Positions 41,291-49,877 are shown, counted from the stretch's first letter. The stretch is DNA of 49,902 bases from DATMRF01 sp035566435 (GCA_035566435.1 DATMRF010000056.1:1-49902); one strand, 5' to 3'. Program-made: numbers and translations. The notes: generated from the sequence alone by a model not told the origin.

Positions 41291-41938
41291 ATTGCCACAA
41301 AAAGGCACCGACGGGAAGAGAGAGAATTGCCACAAAAAGGCACGAAAAGTCACAAAAACTGACGAGTGCTGGTGTTGATTTTTTCGTGCACTTTCGGTCC
41401 GCACTGGCTAGAACTCCCTCATGAATCCAGATGAGATAAACCACTTATGCGACATCGTGCGAGAAACAAGTTTTGCCATTCACAAATATCACCGGCACGG
41501 CCACCTCGAAAAAATCTACGAAAATGCGCTTGCCCATCGGCTCCGTGAGCAGTGGCTATGCGTTGAGCAACAATTCCCTCTCCAAGTCTTCGATGAAGAC
41601 GGCTTTCCGTTGGGCGATTACTTCGCGGATTTATTCGTCGAGAAGAAGTTGATAGTCGAACTGAAAGCCGTGCGCGCCATCGCGGACGAGCACGTCGCAC
41701 AGATCCTAGGCTATCTTCGGTCTTCAAAAAACGAGACCGGGCTTCTAATCAACTTCGGGTCGCCAAGAATCTTCGTGAAGAAATATCTGATGACCGACGA
41801 AGCGTCTCAGCGGAGCTGGCGGAGGTCATTCCTGGCCATGTTCTAAAGGCCGCCGGGCGTATCCATGCCCGCGTGGTCACGGTCCACGCGAGCTGTGTCA
41901 TCCCCTCCTGGTGACTTCTCGTGCCTTTTTGTGGCAAT
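41291..41938. mobile_element. Possible GxxExxY cassette framed by 18-bp repeats
   Basis: The word ATTGCCACAAAAAGGCAC is present at 41291-41308 and 41326-41343 (direct, left side) and in reverse complement at 41921-41938 (right side), with further similarity outward on the right copy (GACTTCTC against GAAAAGTC). The GxxExxY gene is the only gene inside. The left copies abut the recF start codon and the right one abuts the end of the Ig-like gene. No transposase is present. Confidence 0.6.
41421..41846 (+). CDS. GxxExxY protein
   Basis: A 141-residue protein of the GxxExxY family (TIGR04256), named for GHLEKIYENAL here (G-x2-E-x2-Y). Downstream, YFADLFVEKKLIVELKAVRA has the D...E-x-K order of PD-(D/E)XK nucleases, and AQILGYLRSSKNETGLLINFG is the conserved end. 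The C-terminus adds a frame tail (EASQRSWRRSFLAMF). Members are scattered in many genomes, often as lone genes and sometimes within rRNA intervening sequences. The gene lies inside flanking 18-bp repeats, and the flanking bases are less GC-rich than the neighbours. Confidence 0.9.
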   Translation: MNPDEINHLCDIVRETSFAIHKYHRHGHLEKIYENALAHRLREQWLCVEQQFPLQVFDEDGFPLGDYFADLFVEKKLIVELKAVRAIADEHVAQILGYLRSSKNETGLLINFGSPRIFVKKYLMTDEASQRSWRRSFLAMF

Positions 41939-41948
41939 CCTTGCGTGC

Positions 41949-44081
41949 CTATTCGGGCGGGGGTGCGGACTCGGGCACGGCGCGGTAGAACCTTGCCTGG
42001 TCGTTCTGGGCGTCAGGATCGACGAAGTCGATCGAGCCGTTCACGACCTGGTTGGTGCAGATGGAAGTCCAGTTCAGCATGTCGGTTGAAAACTCGACAT
42101 GGAACCACGCGCCGTCCGGGCCGTCGGAGCTGAGCTGGAAGCAATTGCCCGGCATCATACCGGTCACGGGCCGAGGCCAGCGGCTATCGAGGATGATGGC
42201 TGCCGCGCGGCCTGGGAAGCCGACGAAGTAGTTGGTGCCCGGCGTGAGTTTCACGACCACGGTGCTGTTGATGTCCGGCGGACCGTCGTCGAGAGGGATC
42301 AGGGTGATCGCAGCTTTACGCTCGCCGGCGGGGATCGTCACGACCCCGCTTAAGGGGACATAATCCACGCCATTAGTGCCGCTGCCGCCGATGTCATAAC
42401 TGACGGTCAGGTCGTCGTTGGTAACGCCGAACCGGCGGACAGTAAACGTAGCGTTCTTGGGACCACAGTTGGTGAAAAACCGCCAAGGCGGCACTGCCGA
42501 AACCCAGTTGCTCCAAGTCGGAACGGGGTTGGTCATGCCCAGCCACGGCCAGCAGTTGGTGCCTTCGATGGCCACGGGATCGGTCGCGACGATGCTGACA
42601 ATCGGCGGCCGGTTGGTGGGCGGGGGCGGCGACGGTTCGATCGAAATATTGACCGGGGGCGAGACGGTCGATGCGCCCCCGTCATCCGTCGCCACGGCGG
42701 TGAGCGCGTATTGTCCAAGCGGCGCATTGCTCCAGGTGAGGGTGAAAACATTAGTGGGCCAGCGGAAGGTCGGCCAGGTGTTCGTGCCAGCCCAGGGGAG
42801 GATCGTCAAGCCGTGGCCCAGTCCCAGGCTGTTCGTGCCGGCGAAGAACTCAACGGTCGCGACGAATCCGTCCCGGTCGGAAGCGTAGGCATAAATGGGG
42901 ATATTCACGGGCGCATGGAAGACCGCGCCGTTAGGCGGACTGGTAATCCTAACGACGGGCGGGAAGTTGGTGGGCGGCGGGCCGGTGTTGACGGTGATGT
43001 TTACCGGGTCCGACGTCGTGGAAGCCCCACCGTCGTCAGTTGCTTTGGCGGTCAGCACGTAGCTGCCCGCAGGCACATTGCTCCAGAGCAGGAAGAACCC
43101 GCGGCTCCCGGCAGGAGTTCCGCCTCCAGGCAAGGGATCGACCACCACCCAATTGGAAACGACGCCGAGACTCGTGCTCCCCGCGAAAAACTCCACGCTG
43201 GTCACAAAACCATCGGGATCGCTTCCAACCGCGATCAGCGGGATGTTAACCGGGGTCAGGAACGTCGAGCCATTGGTGGGGGCGACCAATGATACCACGG
43301 GCGGAAGATTGGTCGGTGGCGGGCCCGGCACCACGGTAATGTTGACAGCTTCAGAGGTGGTGGAAGCCCCGCCGTCGTCGGTGGCGACGGCGGTCAAGGC
43401 GTAGGCGCCCGCCGGCGCATTGGACCAAACGAGGCAGAAGGGATTAAGCGGGTTGGCAGCCATGGGATTGTTGGTGCGGACACCCAGACTGTTCGTCCCT
43501 GCAAAAAACTCAACCGTGGCGACAAAACCGTCAATGTCGTAAGCGTTGGCACAGATTGGGATGTTCGCCGGGGTGTAGAAGATTGATCCGTTGGCGGGCG
43601 TGGAGATTTTGACCAGGGGAGGGAGATTCGTCACCGAAGCGGGCTTGATAAACACCGTCGCGTTACTGGGGTAGCCAATGATGTAGTTTACGGGCGGCGC
43701 CATGGGGGAAGCCGCCAACAAGAGCGTCACGGTCTTGGTGATGAGCTGGCCGTGGTTGATCGGAGTGATCACAACGGAATTGGAGTACGACCCGCCGGGA
43801 ATCTGCACGAAACTGCTGATGGCCTGATAATCCACGCCGTTGGTGGCGGTGCCGAGGATACGGCAATACACGTTGAGGGTCTGAGTTGGGTCTCCGGTCC
43901 GGAAGAGAGTGAAGGTGCCCGTATCACCAGCCCAGGAGGCACTGGGATCAGTTGCCGCAATGGTGACCACGGGCATGGACGTGTTTGTTTGCGCGTGGAC
44001 GGAGCAAACCAAACCCAAAGTGAGTAGGAGTGAAAAACGGCCAACGAAAATGGGCCACAGAAACGTTTTACAAGCCTGCAT
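41949..44081 (-). CDS. Large secreted protein with Calx-beta and Ig-like domains
   Basis: A 710-residue protein from ATG 44081 (signal peptide LLLTLGLVCSVHAQ); the frame extends 21 residues further upstream without support. Domain order: Calx-beta (about 15-120, TFTLFRTGDPTQTLNVYCRI), three Ig-like Big_7-type domains (about 125-460, each VEFFAGTNSLG or VEFFAGSTSLG followed by LTWSNAPLGQYALTAVATDD), a second Calx-beta domain (about 470-630, GVDYVPLSGVVTIPAGERKA), and the common verrucomicrobial C-terminus (FHVEFSTDMLNWTSICTNQ...RFYRAVPE). Probably surface-bound adhesion or matrix protein; the Ig repeats are highly alike in DNA, so recombination could change their number. Confidence 0.85.
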   Translation of the reverse strand: MQACKTFLWPIFVGRFSLLLTLGLVCSVHAQTNTSMPVVTIAATDPSASWAGDTGTFTLFRTGDPTQTLNVYCRILGTATNGVDYQAISSFVQIPGGSYSNSVVITPINHGQLITKTVTLLLAASPMAPPVNYIIGYPSNATVFIKPASVTNLPPLVKISTPANGSIFYTPANIPICANAYDIDGFVATVEFFAGTNSLGVRTNNPMAANPLNPFCLVWSNAPAGAYALTAVATDDGGASTTSEAVNITVVPGPPPTNLPPVVSLVAPTNGSTFLTPVNIPLIAVGSDPDGFVTSVEFFAGSTSLGVVSNWVVVDPLPGGGTPAGSRGFFLLWSNVPAGSYVLTAKATDDGGASTTSDPVNITVNTGPPPTNFPPVVRITSPPNGAVFHAPVNIPIYAYASDRDGFVATVEFFAGTNSLGLGHGLTILPWAGTNTWPTFRWPTNVFTLTWSNAPLGQYALTAVATDDGGASTVSPPVNISIEPSPPPPTNRPPIVSIVATDPVAIEGTNCWPWLGMTNPVPTWSNWVSAVPPWRFFTNCGPKNATFTVRRFGVTNDDLTVSYDIGGSGTNGVDYVPLSGVVTIPAGERKAAITLIPLDDGPPDINSTVVVKLTPGTNYFVGFPGRAAAIILDSRWPRPVTGMMPGNCFQLSSDGPDGAWFHVEFSTDMLNWTSICTNQVVNGSIDFVDPDAQNDQARFYRAVPESAPPPE

Positions 44082-44220
44082 ACGACTCAAGCCTTTCTCT
44101 GCTTGCCCGCAGTTAGGGTCATGAACCAGCTTAAATAAAAACATAAACGGCTCGAAACGTCAAGGCGGTTCGAAGTCCGTATTTTTCCCAGGACGCGGAG
44201 ACTGAGTCGAACTTCGTAGC

Positions 44221-44329
44221 CCAGGCTTCCAATCCTGGCGTGTTGCGGAGTTCCAAACCCGCATAGCTCATACACATCCGGCGCGGGGCCGACTTGGAAG
44301 TCGGCGATCCGGCAGGCTTGGAAGCCTGC
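44221..44329. repeat. Row of palindromes with TTGGAA/TTCCAA centres
   Basis: Four hairpins in 109 bases: CCAGGCTTCCAATCCTGG (44221-44238), GCGGAGTTCCAAACCCGC (44245-44262), CCGACTTGGAAGTCGG (44289-44304) and GCAGGCTTGGAAGCCTGC (44312-44329). The hexamer centre is constant while arms differ but stay complementary. CACGATTGGAATCGTG at 25320 belongs to the same class. They lie between the Ig-like and YceI genes. Confidence 0.8.
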
Positions 44330-44330
44330 G

Positions 44331-45011
44331 TTACTTCGCGGCGGCGGGAGCGGCGCGCTGGCCGACCATCCACTCGAAGCTCACTTTCACGTCGTCGCCG
44401 GTTTTTATCATGCCGAGGGCGATTTTCGGGGCCGGGGGATCGATTTTGAAGTCGGTCATCTTAACCGAGGTGGCGCCGGTCACTTTCAATTTTTTGTCGC
44501 CCAACGGCAGGATATTCACGGGCATCGTGAGTTGGTTGGTCACGCCGCCGACGACGAGGTCGCCTTTGGCTTCGAAGACGTAAGGGGCGTCTTTGCTCTT
44601 AGCGGGCTCCTTGAGGGTGAGGTCGGCCAAGTGGAACGTTATCCTGGCTTTTTGATCGTCTTGCGCCTTCAGGTGCTCGTACATGACTTCGTCCATTCGG
44701 TCGCTGTACGGTTTGCCGTCCTTTTCGAGGCTCTTGAGCGAACGGACCATAACGAACGGTTCGGCTTGGGCCTGGACTTTGCCCGGCGCGGCGGCCTGGC
44801 CGGGCTCGACCGGGAAGCCGGGGCCGACTTCGAGGTAGCCGCCGATGAGGGAACTCTCGACCTGCCAGTCATGGATATTGGACGTGCCCTCGAGTCTCAG
44901 CTTGCTGCCCGCGCGGGCATAGAAACGAGTGGCTTCGTCGGCGGCCTGGACGGAGAGGCCAGCGAGGAGCAACAGGGCAAGATTTCCGGCGATCAATGTT
45001 CGTAGCTTCAT
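44331..45011 (-). CDS. YceI-family periplasmic protein
   Basis: A 226-residue protein with a signal peptide (1-23, LIAGNLALLLLAGLSVQAAD). The YceI fold is recognisable from GSKLRLEGTSNIHDWQVESS near the start, MYEHLKAQDDQKARITFHLA, and the late pattern KGDLVVGGVTNQLTMPVNIL. The family forms an extended lipocalin-like barrel that binds polyisoprenoid or other hydrophobic molecules. The C-terminus is Ala-rich. The hairpin row at 44221 begins directly after the stop. Confidence 0.9.
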   Translation of the reverse strand: MKLRTLIAGNLALLLLAGLSVQAADEATRFYARAGSKLRLEGTSNIHDWQVESSLIGGYLEVGPGFPVEPGQAAAPGKVQAQAEPFVMVRSLKSLEKDGKPYSDRMDEVMYEHLKAQDDQKARITFHLADLTLKEPAKSKDAPYVFEAKGDLVVGGVTNQLTMPVNILPLGDKKLKVTGATSVKMTDFKIDPPAPKIALGMIKTGDDVKVSFEWMVGQRAAPAAAK

Positions 45012-45065
45012 ATTAGTGCGGGTTCTTTGATGAATGAGTTTTGTTGGATAATTGACGAGGGCGGG

Positions 45066-46430
45066 CTAGCTCAGTTCGGACCACTCCTTTTTGAGTTCAA
45101 TGCGCTGGTGCGCCTGAATGGCCTCATTGGCTTTGATGGCCAGGACGGTGGCCTGGAAGCCTTCGAGGTAGCCGGGGGCCGGGAGCCGCGGCACTTTGGC
45201 GATCTGCGCCGCCAACTGTTCGGGGTCATCCGGGCCGATGACCGCCAGCGCATCTTCGACGGCGGCGCCCAGGTCGGCGGAGTTCTTCAGGAACGTGGTC
45301 AGCGCATAAGCGAGCGGCGTGCTAGTGATGGCGGCCTCCGCCGATGCCTGCGGATTGGCCGGCACGGATTTGCTAGCGTTGGCGACGAGGGCGATGCCGG
45401 TCTCTTGGTAGAACGTTTCCTTGCGCGCATAGACTTCCCAGCCGAGCAGTGGGGAATCGACCTCTTTGAACAGCCAGGCCTTGCTCTCGCGCATCATCAC
45501 CGCGGCATCGCTGCCGTAGAGCATCTCGTACTCGCCATCGAAGGAATTGGCGAGCGACGCGTTGTAATTCATAAACACGCCGCCCGGAAACTCCACCAGA
45601 GCCTGGACGGTATCGAACACGTCCCGGCCGTCCTTCCAGAGCGCGAGCGAGCCAAAACCGGTCACCGCGACGGGTTGGGCGTTAAGGAACCAGGTGGCCT
45701 GATCAATGGCATGGATGCCGATTTCGCCGACGAGCCCGGCGGAGGTTTCCTTGCTCAAGCGCCAGTTGAGCTCCTTCTCGCGCTCGGGTTTGGGGGACAC
45801 CTGGCGCCAGCTCTGTTTTTTGTGGAATTGGGCGCGGGCCATGAGGGATTGCCCCATGGCGCCGGAACGGATAAAGGGCACCAGGAAATGGCGTTGGGGG
45901 TCCGCGCGGAATTGCAGGCCGGCCTGGAAATTCACCTGTTTCGCGGCCTTGGCGGTGGCGGCAATCGCGCGTGCGTCGTCGATGGAGTTAGCCAGAGGCG
46001 CTTCGCAATAAACGTGCTTGCCGGCTTTGAGCGCAGCGAGCACGAGGTCTTTGTGCTGGTGCGTCGGGGTGGCAATGACAACGGCTTTGATGTCCTTGTT
46101 GTCGAGGATGGTTTTGTAATCCTCGGTCTGGGCGGCGCCAGGGGCAGCGGTCGCGGAACGGCGGACAGAAGCCGGGTAGGTGTCGCAGATGGCGGCCACT
46201 TCGGCTTTCGGCAGGCGCGCCAGGGTGTTGACGATTTCCCGGCCCCAGGTGCCGAGGCCGATGACCGCAATTCTGAGCTTCGGTCCGGCGGCTTTGGCTT
46301 CCGCGGGAGCGGCGTTGGTCTGGGCGAAGAGTTCAACGCCGCCCAGCATGGTCAGCAGCGTCGCCGCCGAGCCGCCCTTGAGGAAATCGCGGCGGTTGAA
46401 ATCCGCGATTTTGTTTTCGTTCTCGTTCAT
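45066..46430 (-). CDS. Gfo/Idh/MocA-family oxidoreductase with Tat signal
   Basis: A 454-residue protein; ATG 46430 gives MNENENKIADFNRRDFLKGG, a twin-arginine signal (Arg-Arg-Asp-Phe-Leu-Lys), so the folded, NAD(P)-loaded enzyme is exported. Rossmann domain LRIAVIGLGTWGREIVNTLA, then the MocA substrate domain; the family E-K-P is replaced by CEAPLANSIDDAR. It probably oxidises a sugar or polyol, as do the exported members abundant in Verrucomicrobiota. ThuA follows upstream on the same strand (separated by 228 bases), and the pair is common in keto-sugar loci. Confidence 0.9.
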   Translation of the reverse strand: MNENENKIADFNRRDFLKGGSAATLLTMLGGVELFAQTNAAPAEAKAAGPKLRIAVIGLGTWGREIVNTLARLPKAEVAAICDTYPASVRRSATAAPGAAQTEDYKTILDNKDIKAVVIATPTHQHKDLVLAALKAGKHVYCEAPLANSIDDARAIAATAKAAKQVNFQAGLQFRADPQRHFLVPFIRSGAMGQSLMARAQFHKKQSWRQVSPKPEREKELNWRLSKETSAGLVGEIGIHAIDQATWFLNAQPVAVTGFGSLALWKDGRDVFDTVQALVEFPGGVFMNYNASLANSFDGEYEMLYGSDAAVMMRESKAWLFKEVDSPLLGWEVYARKETFYQETGIALVANASKSVPANPQASAEAAITSTPLAYALTTFLKNSADLGAAVEDALAVIGPDDPEQLAAQIAKVPRLPAPGYLEGFQATVLAIKANEAIQAHQRIELKKEWSELS

Positions 46431-46601
46431 ATCGATCCGTCTGTGCGTTCGCGGCTCGTTGAGGCCAGCCATCGAACATCCAGTTTGGCCATGGCCAGGC
46501 CTGGAATCAAGCCCGCCGGCAGCCCGGGCGTGTCATGTATTTACATGGCAAAGGCTGCCTGCTTTGTCCGCCCGTTTCGCGCGCCGCCCCGCTATCCGGA
46601 C

Positions 46602-46623
46602 GGCGCGTTGAGGACAACGCGCC
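46602..46623. repeat. Hairpin GGCGCGTTG-AGGA-CAACGCGCC
   Basis: A perfect 9-bp stem with an AGGA loop, followed by CTACC. The tail CGCGCCCTACC is repeated at 25193 and 40194. It lies in the MocA/ThuA gap and is a further class of intergenic palindrome. Confidence 0.6.
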
Positions 46624-46658
46624 CTACCCCCGCGCCCTACCGGCCCGGTGCTCCAGCA

Positions 46659-47552
46659 CTACTCCACCCGCTGCGGCTTCACATTCCACTGCTCGAGGCC
46701 CAGCGACCACTTGATACCGTTCAGGATATGTTGCTGGTAAGCCTCGGCGACTTCCTTGGGGTTCTTGCGGTCAGGCCAGGTCGGGTCCCAAACATCTTCG
46801 CGGTGTCCCAGGGAGGTGTAGAACACGCGGCCTTTGCCAAATTCCTTGCACCACGACACCGGGTAATCGCCGGCGATTTGCGGTTCGTTGGGATTGTGAT
46901 TGAGGGTCAGCAGACCATGGACTTTCGACCGGTCGAAGTTTTTGAACTGGTAAATCTCGTCGAACACTTTCCAGTCGGCCGGCAGGTGGCGGCAGGCGGG
47001 GCACTCCTTGTCCTCAATGATGGGCTGGATTTCGACCTGGGCCTTATGGGTTTTGAATTCGGCGCCGACCATCTCGATATACCGCGGAAAGCCGTGGAAG
47101 GTGTCGCCGGCGGCGTGCATGCCGACGAACCCGTGGCCGGATTTGACCCAGTCGATGAAGGCCTCTTTATCAGGCAGCGGCAAATCGCCGGTGGTATTGG
47201 CGAAAATGATGCCGTCATAATTTTTCAAGGCCGCCGGGCTCATTTTCTCGGCGAGCACCTCTCTGATGGTTTCCTCGACCTTGGCTTTGCCCGGTTTGCC
47301 GTCCGGGCCGCGGAATTTGGGGTCATTGGGTTCAACCCGGGCATATTCCACGGTAAAGGCACCGCTCTCTTTGCCCAATGCGGCAATGACTTTTTCGGCG
47401 GTTGCAATCGAGCTATGGCGGAACCCGGTGGTGGTGGTGACGACCAGGACCTTTTTGGGGGCGGCCTGGGCCTGGGGCGTCACTCCGACGACGCCGGCCA
47501 AAAGGCCTGCAGCCAACAGAGCGCCTGATAACGAAACATGGAACGTTTTCAT
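46659..47552 (-). CDS. ThuA-domain protein
   Basis: A 297-residue protein from ATG 47552 (signal peptide GALLAAGLLAGVVGVTPQAQA). The ThuA fold is shown by KVLVVTTTTGFRHSSIATAE, KNYDGIIFANTTGDLPLPDK, HGFVGMHAAGDTFHG and PVSWCKEFGKGRVFYTSLGH. ThuA proteins are class I glutamine-amidotransferase-like folds linked to trehalose and other 3-keto-glycoside utilisation. It stands with MocA and, elsewhere in the window, DUF1080 and the lactonase protein, which together suggest periplasmic sugar oxidation. Confidence 0.9.
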   Translation of the reverse strand: MKTFHVSLSGALLAAGLLAGVVGVTPQAQAAPKKVLVVTTTTGFRHSSIATAEKVIAALGKESGAFTVEYARVEPNDPKFRGPDGKPGKAKVEETIREVLAEKMSPAALKNYDGIIFANTTGDLPLPDKEAFIDWVKSGHGFVGMHAAGDTFHGFPRYIEMVGAEFKTHKAQVEIQPIIEDKECPACRHLPADWKVFDEIYQFKNFDRSKVHGLLTLNHNPNEPQIAGDYPVSWCKEFGKGRVFYTSLGHREDVWDPTWPDRKNPKEVAEAYQQHILNGIKWSLGLEQWNVKPQRVE

Positions 47553-47650
47553 AGAATTAATCGCCGTACCGAACGTATCGTTGTAGTATTTTGACTTACG
47601 CAACCGCGATGAAATTCATTTTTAAGCTCAGGGTCAAGCGGGATCCGAGC

Positions 47651-47730
47651 GTGAAACGTGATGCGTGATACGCGATACGTGATACATGATGCGTGATGCG
47701 TGAAACGTCGTGCGTGAGGCGTGAAAACGT
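47651..47730. repeat. Degenerate GTGATGC/GTGATAC tandem array
   Basis: About ten units of 7-10 bases around GTGATNC and GTGAAAC in the spacer upstream of ThuA. A short related run is at 7647-7667. Unit edges drift, so no single period is strict. Confidence 0.7.
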
Positions 47731-47791
47731 TCGTGGTGGGGGAAGCTGAGGGTTGACATCGGCGAGGGTGGGACCAAGACGAAATTCTTTT

Positions 47792-47815
47792 CTGCCGCAT
47801 AAATGCGGCGTTCCG
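47792..47815. repeat. Palindromic dispersed repeat, copy 3
   Basis: The 24-base core shared with 20175-20198 and 25243-25266, here followed by ACCGCGTTCCG, which repeats the GCGTTCCG word. It lies beside the DUF3486-like gene's stop. Confidence 0.75.
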
Positions 47816-47843
47816 ACCGCGTTCCGTGAGGTTTGCGCGTGGG

Positions 47844-48755
47844 TCAAGGGAGAACGTCGCTGACCGGCACGGAAGAGGCCTTGGGCTCGGACGCGCTGCT
47901 ACCAGGCTTGCGGCGCTTGTCACTCTCGGGCTTCGGGTCGCCTGGGGAGCAGAAGCCAAGAATTTCGTCCATCTTGCGGACGATGGCTTGCGTTTCCTCA
48001 TCGGTAAGGTCGCGATTTGGGTCGAGGCATTTGGGGGCAACGGCTTTGGCGAGGGCGGCGCGGTATTTTTCGATGTTGGTGGTTTCGCGACAGGCGCGGG
48101 CCAAAGCACTGACCAGGCGGGCGAACGACTGAACGTTGCCGCCGAGCATTTTGTTGAGGTCGCCGGAATCGATGTGCCGGAGGGCCAGGAAGAGGCGGGT
48201 GATGGCAAGCTGGAGAGTGGCTTCATCGAATTTAGAGGCATCGAAACCGGTGAGGAGGTCGAAGGCGGGTTCCTGGTCGTCGCGGAGTTTTTCGAGCCAG
48301 TCCTGTTCGAGGAGCCAGCGCTGATAATGGGGGCCCGACTGCCAAGAGGAGATATTGCGGGCGGTGATATCATTGGCGTCATCGCCAAGCTTGGCCGGAA
48401 TGTCCGGGTAGGGGACGCCGTCACGGACCATTTCGTTGAGCTTGTCGCGGGTGGTTTTGGGGAGTCGCCCGATCTTGCTGTGGGAACGGCGTTCCGGGTT
48501 ATCGGGTTTTGGAGTTTGATTTTGGATTTCTGAGGGGCTCGCCGAGGCGCCTGCTGTCAACTCGGCCGATTGGTTTTCGATTGGGGAACCGTCGTGGCCG
48601 TTGGCGCCGTTCGGGTGCGGAGTTGGCAGGGGTGGTTGAGAGTCGGGAGTTGAAGGTTCGACGACCGCATGCCGGGCCGCGTCCGCGCGCGGAGTGTCCG
48701 CAACCGGGACAGAGGGAGAGGAGTCGGGACGGCCATTCTGAGGTTCGCTGTTCAT
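47844..48755 (-). CDS. DUF3486-like hypothetical protein
   Basis: A 303-residue protein. Residues 1-85 are low-complexity Pro/Ser/Asn. A core (about 90-255) begins SKIGRLPKTTRDKLNEMVRD, GVPYPDIPAKLGDDANDITA, then ISSWQSGPHYQRWLLEQ, and continues as helices. The start resembles DUF3486 proteins, Mu-like phage gp27 relatives, and some verrucomicrobial lone genes; a helix-turn-helix role is suggested by the AKLG...ITARNISSWQ stretch. The C-terminus is Lys/Ser/Pro-rich. No other phage gene is near. A 10-bp-phased direct repeat lies 32 bases upstream of the ATG. Confidence 0.65.
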   Translation of the reverse strand: MNSEPQNGRPDSSPSVPVADTPRADAARHAVVEPSTPDSQPPLPTPHPNGANGHDGSPIENQSAELTAGASASPSEIQNQTPKPDNPERRSHSKIGRLPKTTRDKLNEMVRDGVPYPDIPAKLGDDANDITARNISSWQSGPHYQRWLLEQDWLEKLRDDQEPAFDLLTGFDASKFDEATLQLAITRLFLALRHIDSGDLNKMLGGNVQSFARLVSALARACRETTNIEKYRAALAKAVAPKCLDPNRDLTDEETQAIVRKMDEILGFCSPGDPKPESDKRRKPGSSASEPKASSVPVSDVLP

Positions 48756-48787
48756 ATGTTTGTGAGGGGGATGTGTGAAAAAAAACC

Positions 48788-48823
48788 TACCGTACCTTAC
48801 CGTACCCTACCGTACCTTACCGG
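48788..48823. promoter_or_regulatory. Direct repeats at a 10-bp period (operator-like)
   Basis: TACCGTACCT (48788-48797), TACCGTACCC (48798-48807), TACCGTACCT (48808-48817) and TACCGG (48818-48823). Ten-base spacing puts the sites on one face of the helix, upstream of the DUF3486-like gene. Operator or iteron, or a chance array. Confidence 0.55.
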
Positions 48824-49103
48824 CTGGGAGATCAATCGAGGTTGGGTTTTGGGTTTTGGATTGTTGATCGGCTGCGTAGCGGGTTGGGTCGCTGACACTG
48901 GCTGCAACATCTTTGGACACCAGGCACGGGGGTAGAGAGCGAAGGCAACTTGGGGTGGAAATCCGACCTCTAAGCATGAAGGCGTAGAGAAAGAAGTGGT
49001 CGCCGGCCTTTTTTGAGACGGCGACGGCTTCGTCGTAGGTTTTCATCCGCAGCAGAGGTTGCATTTTTGAATTCTGATTTTTGATGAATGGCTGAGTATT
49101 CAT
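48807..49103 (-). CDS. Doubtful short ORF
   Basis: A 98-codon frame (MNTQPFIKNQNSKMQPLLRM...) upstream of the DUF3486-like gene. Its middle (MKTYDEAVAVSKKAGDHFFL) could be protein-like, but the end overlaps the direct repeats, no family is recognised and there is no ribosome-binding site. It is listed only because nothing else occupies this stretch; it may be a remnant. Confidence 0.22.
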   Translation of the reverse strand: MNTQPFIKNQNSKMQPLLRMKTYDEAVAVSKKAGDHFFLYAFMLRGRISTPSCLRSLPPCLVSKDVAASVSDPTRYAADQQSKTQNPTSIDLPAGKVR

Positions 49104-49431
49104 TGTGGCTGAGGGTGTTGTATCATCCTTACGGTCACATCGAGAGGTCCTGAGTTGCGGGCGGGACCGACTGAATTTCTCTCAGGCGCATGCCCGGCCG
49201 CAGCCGCGTGGCTCGACCACTCGGAAGAGTGTAGTAGCGTAGATTATGCCAAGTCATTCCAGGCTAGAAAAATGAGTGTTGCTGTTCGTCTCGGGTGGTG
49301 GGCGAGGGTTGAAATTTCGGGTTTTCCGCAGGGAACCGGGACACCGGGCATGCGGGCTGCTGGAAAAGGGGGTTGGGGGAGTGTATGAAAATTGGGCGAC
49401 GAAGGTGTGGAAATGGACAGATGGGAAGGGA

Positions 49432-49512
49432 ACTACCCGGTTGCAGGTTGCAGGTTGAAAGGTGAAGGTTCGTGACCACTACCCGGTTGCAGGTTGAAGG
49501 TTGCAAGTTGAC
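49432..49512. repeat. GGTTGCA/GGTTGAA degenerate heptad array
   Basis: Two copies of ACTACCCGGTTGCAGGTTG, 47 bases apart, each followed by imperfect heptads (GGTTGCA, GGTTGAA, GGTGAAG). Unit length is near 7, like the purH insert. Confidence 0.7.
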
Positions 49513-49656
49513 CACCAACTGGCACGAAACTGCGCAGAAAACGACGTTTGTGGATTTAGTCATCCAGTGAGGTCCGCAACCGTCTGAAGCGTTACAAGGT
49601 AAACCGCAGGCTTGAGAGCCAGGGAAAGCAGGGTCGATTTCTTTGGATTCGGCGAG

Positions 49657-49754
49657 CAGGGCAAAGGCATTTAATTCTCAAGATTTGTGGGAGTTTCAGC
49701 CGTCCCTTCGGGACTTCCTTCCCTGCGCGCTCGTACCCAACGCTGAAGCGCTTG
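49657..49754 (-). repeat. REP-like dispersed repeat, right copy (inverted)
   Basis: Reverse complement of 43-140 at about 90% identity by eye, including the GTCCCGAAGGGAC hairpin and the CTTCAG hairpin. Differences fall mainly outside the palindromic words. Confidence 0.8.
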
Positions 49755-49877
49755 TCATTAGCCACAACTCTTACAGGGATTTTTAAGCTTTGTTGATGAC
49801 ATAAACTATTCATCTTCAAAGATTTGCTGGTTCGCTCAGGCGTCGCGACGCGACGCTGGAGCGTGCGGACACTTCCC

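Noticed and set aside
47844..48755. Part of a Mu-like prophage
   Set aside because: No other phage gene is present within the window, so only the single protein resembles phage.
49432..49512. CRISPR array
   Set aside because: Repeats are short and imperfect, with no uniform spacers and no cas genes; the same applies to the array at 47651.
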